A DNA stretch of 64,000 nt from Nereocystis luetkeana (taxonomy: Eukaryota > Sar > Phaeophyceae > Laminariales > Laminariaceae). Shown here piece by piece: positions 63,925-64,000 of this stretch. The translations under genes were made by a program, and so were the position numbers. The notes below the pieces were generated by a model, which worked only from the letters and a program-made list of their open reading frames with translations, did not search any database and was not told where the DNA came from. The stretch covers positions 8,760,790 to 8,824,789 of the forward strand of contig JARUPZ010000017.1 in NCBI GenBank assembly GCA_031213475.1, written 5' to 3'. Every line of letters begins with the position of its first letter. The stretch's first letter is position 1.

Positions 63925-64000
63925 CTAAATCCACGACGGAAAATGTAAAAAAAAAAAAGCGAGAAAGGAGATAGAAGAAGATGAGAGCGTGGCGTGGCAT

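Overview
This is a window of a eukaryotic nuclear genome. Coding sequence is split into small exons with GT-AG splice sites, the introns are long (about 0.15-5 kb), and most of the DNA is repeats. No bacterial operon, rRNA, CRISPR array or viral gene is visible. The gene set is a CFAP97/Hemingway-type exon (implying a flagellated cell), an mTERF-domain gene, a four-helix tetraspanin-like gene and an ARM/HEAT gene. Together with mid GC, TTAGGG-type motifs and very long G/C homopolymers, this fits a stramenopile such as a brown alga. That placement is an inference, because no marker gene settles it.

Layout. (1) 1571-1746 (-): one exon of a CFAP97-family gene. (2) 7765-18222 (-): a seven-exon gene of about 381 residues, with four membrane helices, a Cys-rich loop and a C-terminal C2H2 zinc finger. 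All exon phases agree. (3) 23141-23291 (-): one well-formed exon of an unidentified gene. (4) 23908-41572 (+): a nine-exon mTERF-domain gene of about 541 residues whose first exon is uncertain. (5) 46590-63924 (-): ten exons of a large ARM/HEAT-repeat protein of at least about 1268 residues, whose 5' end lies beyond the right edge. Genes 4 and 5 converge on a 5-kb repeat-filled interval.

Between and inside the genes are several mobile families: a TA-flanked palindromic MITE (mariner/Stowaway type), a TTAA-flanked palindromic MITE (piggyBac type) with near-identical copies, a terminal-inverted-repeat family called TIR-6, two LINE/SINE-like tails, a 1-kb inverted-repeat element, and a 0.2-0.5 kb repeat called M3 with a poly(C) tail. 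There are also many satellites.

Four observations stand out. M3 makes up almost all of one 156-bp intron and supplies its donor, so it behaves like an introner. The 9-mer TACCTGGTA occurs 17 times by my count against about 0.5 expected, and in two MITE copies it appears as an insertion at a TA. Four different genes have decayed partial copies of one of their own exons lying nearby. The tetraspanin-like gene joins a four-helix membrane protein to a cytosolic zinc finger.

Exon borders were read by eye from reading frame, splice consensus and phase agreement. No alignment or search was run, and counts are by eye.
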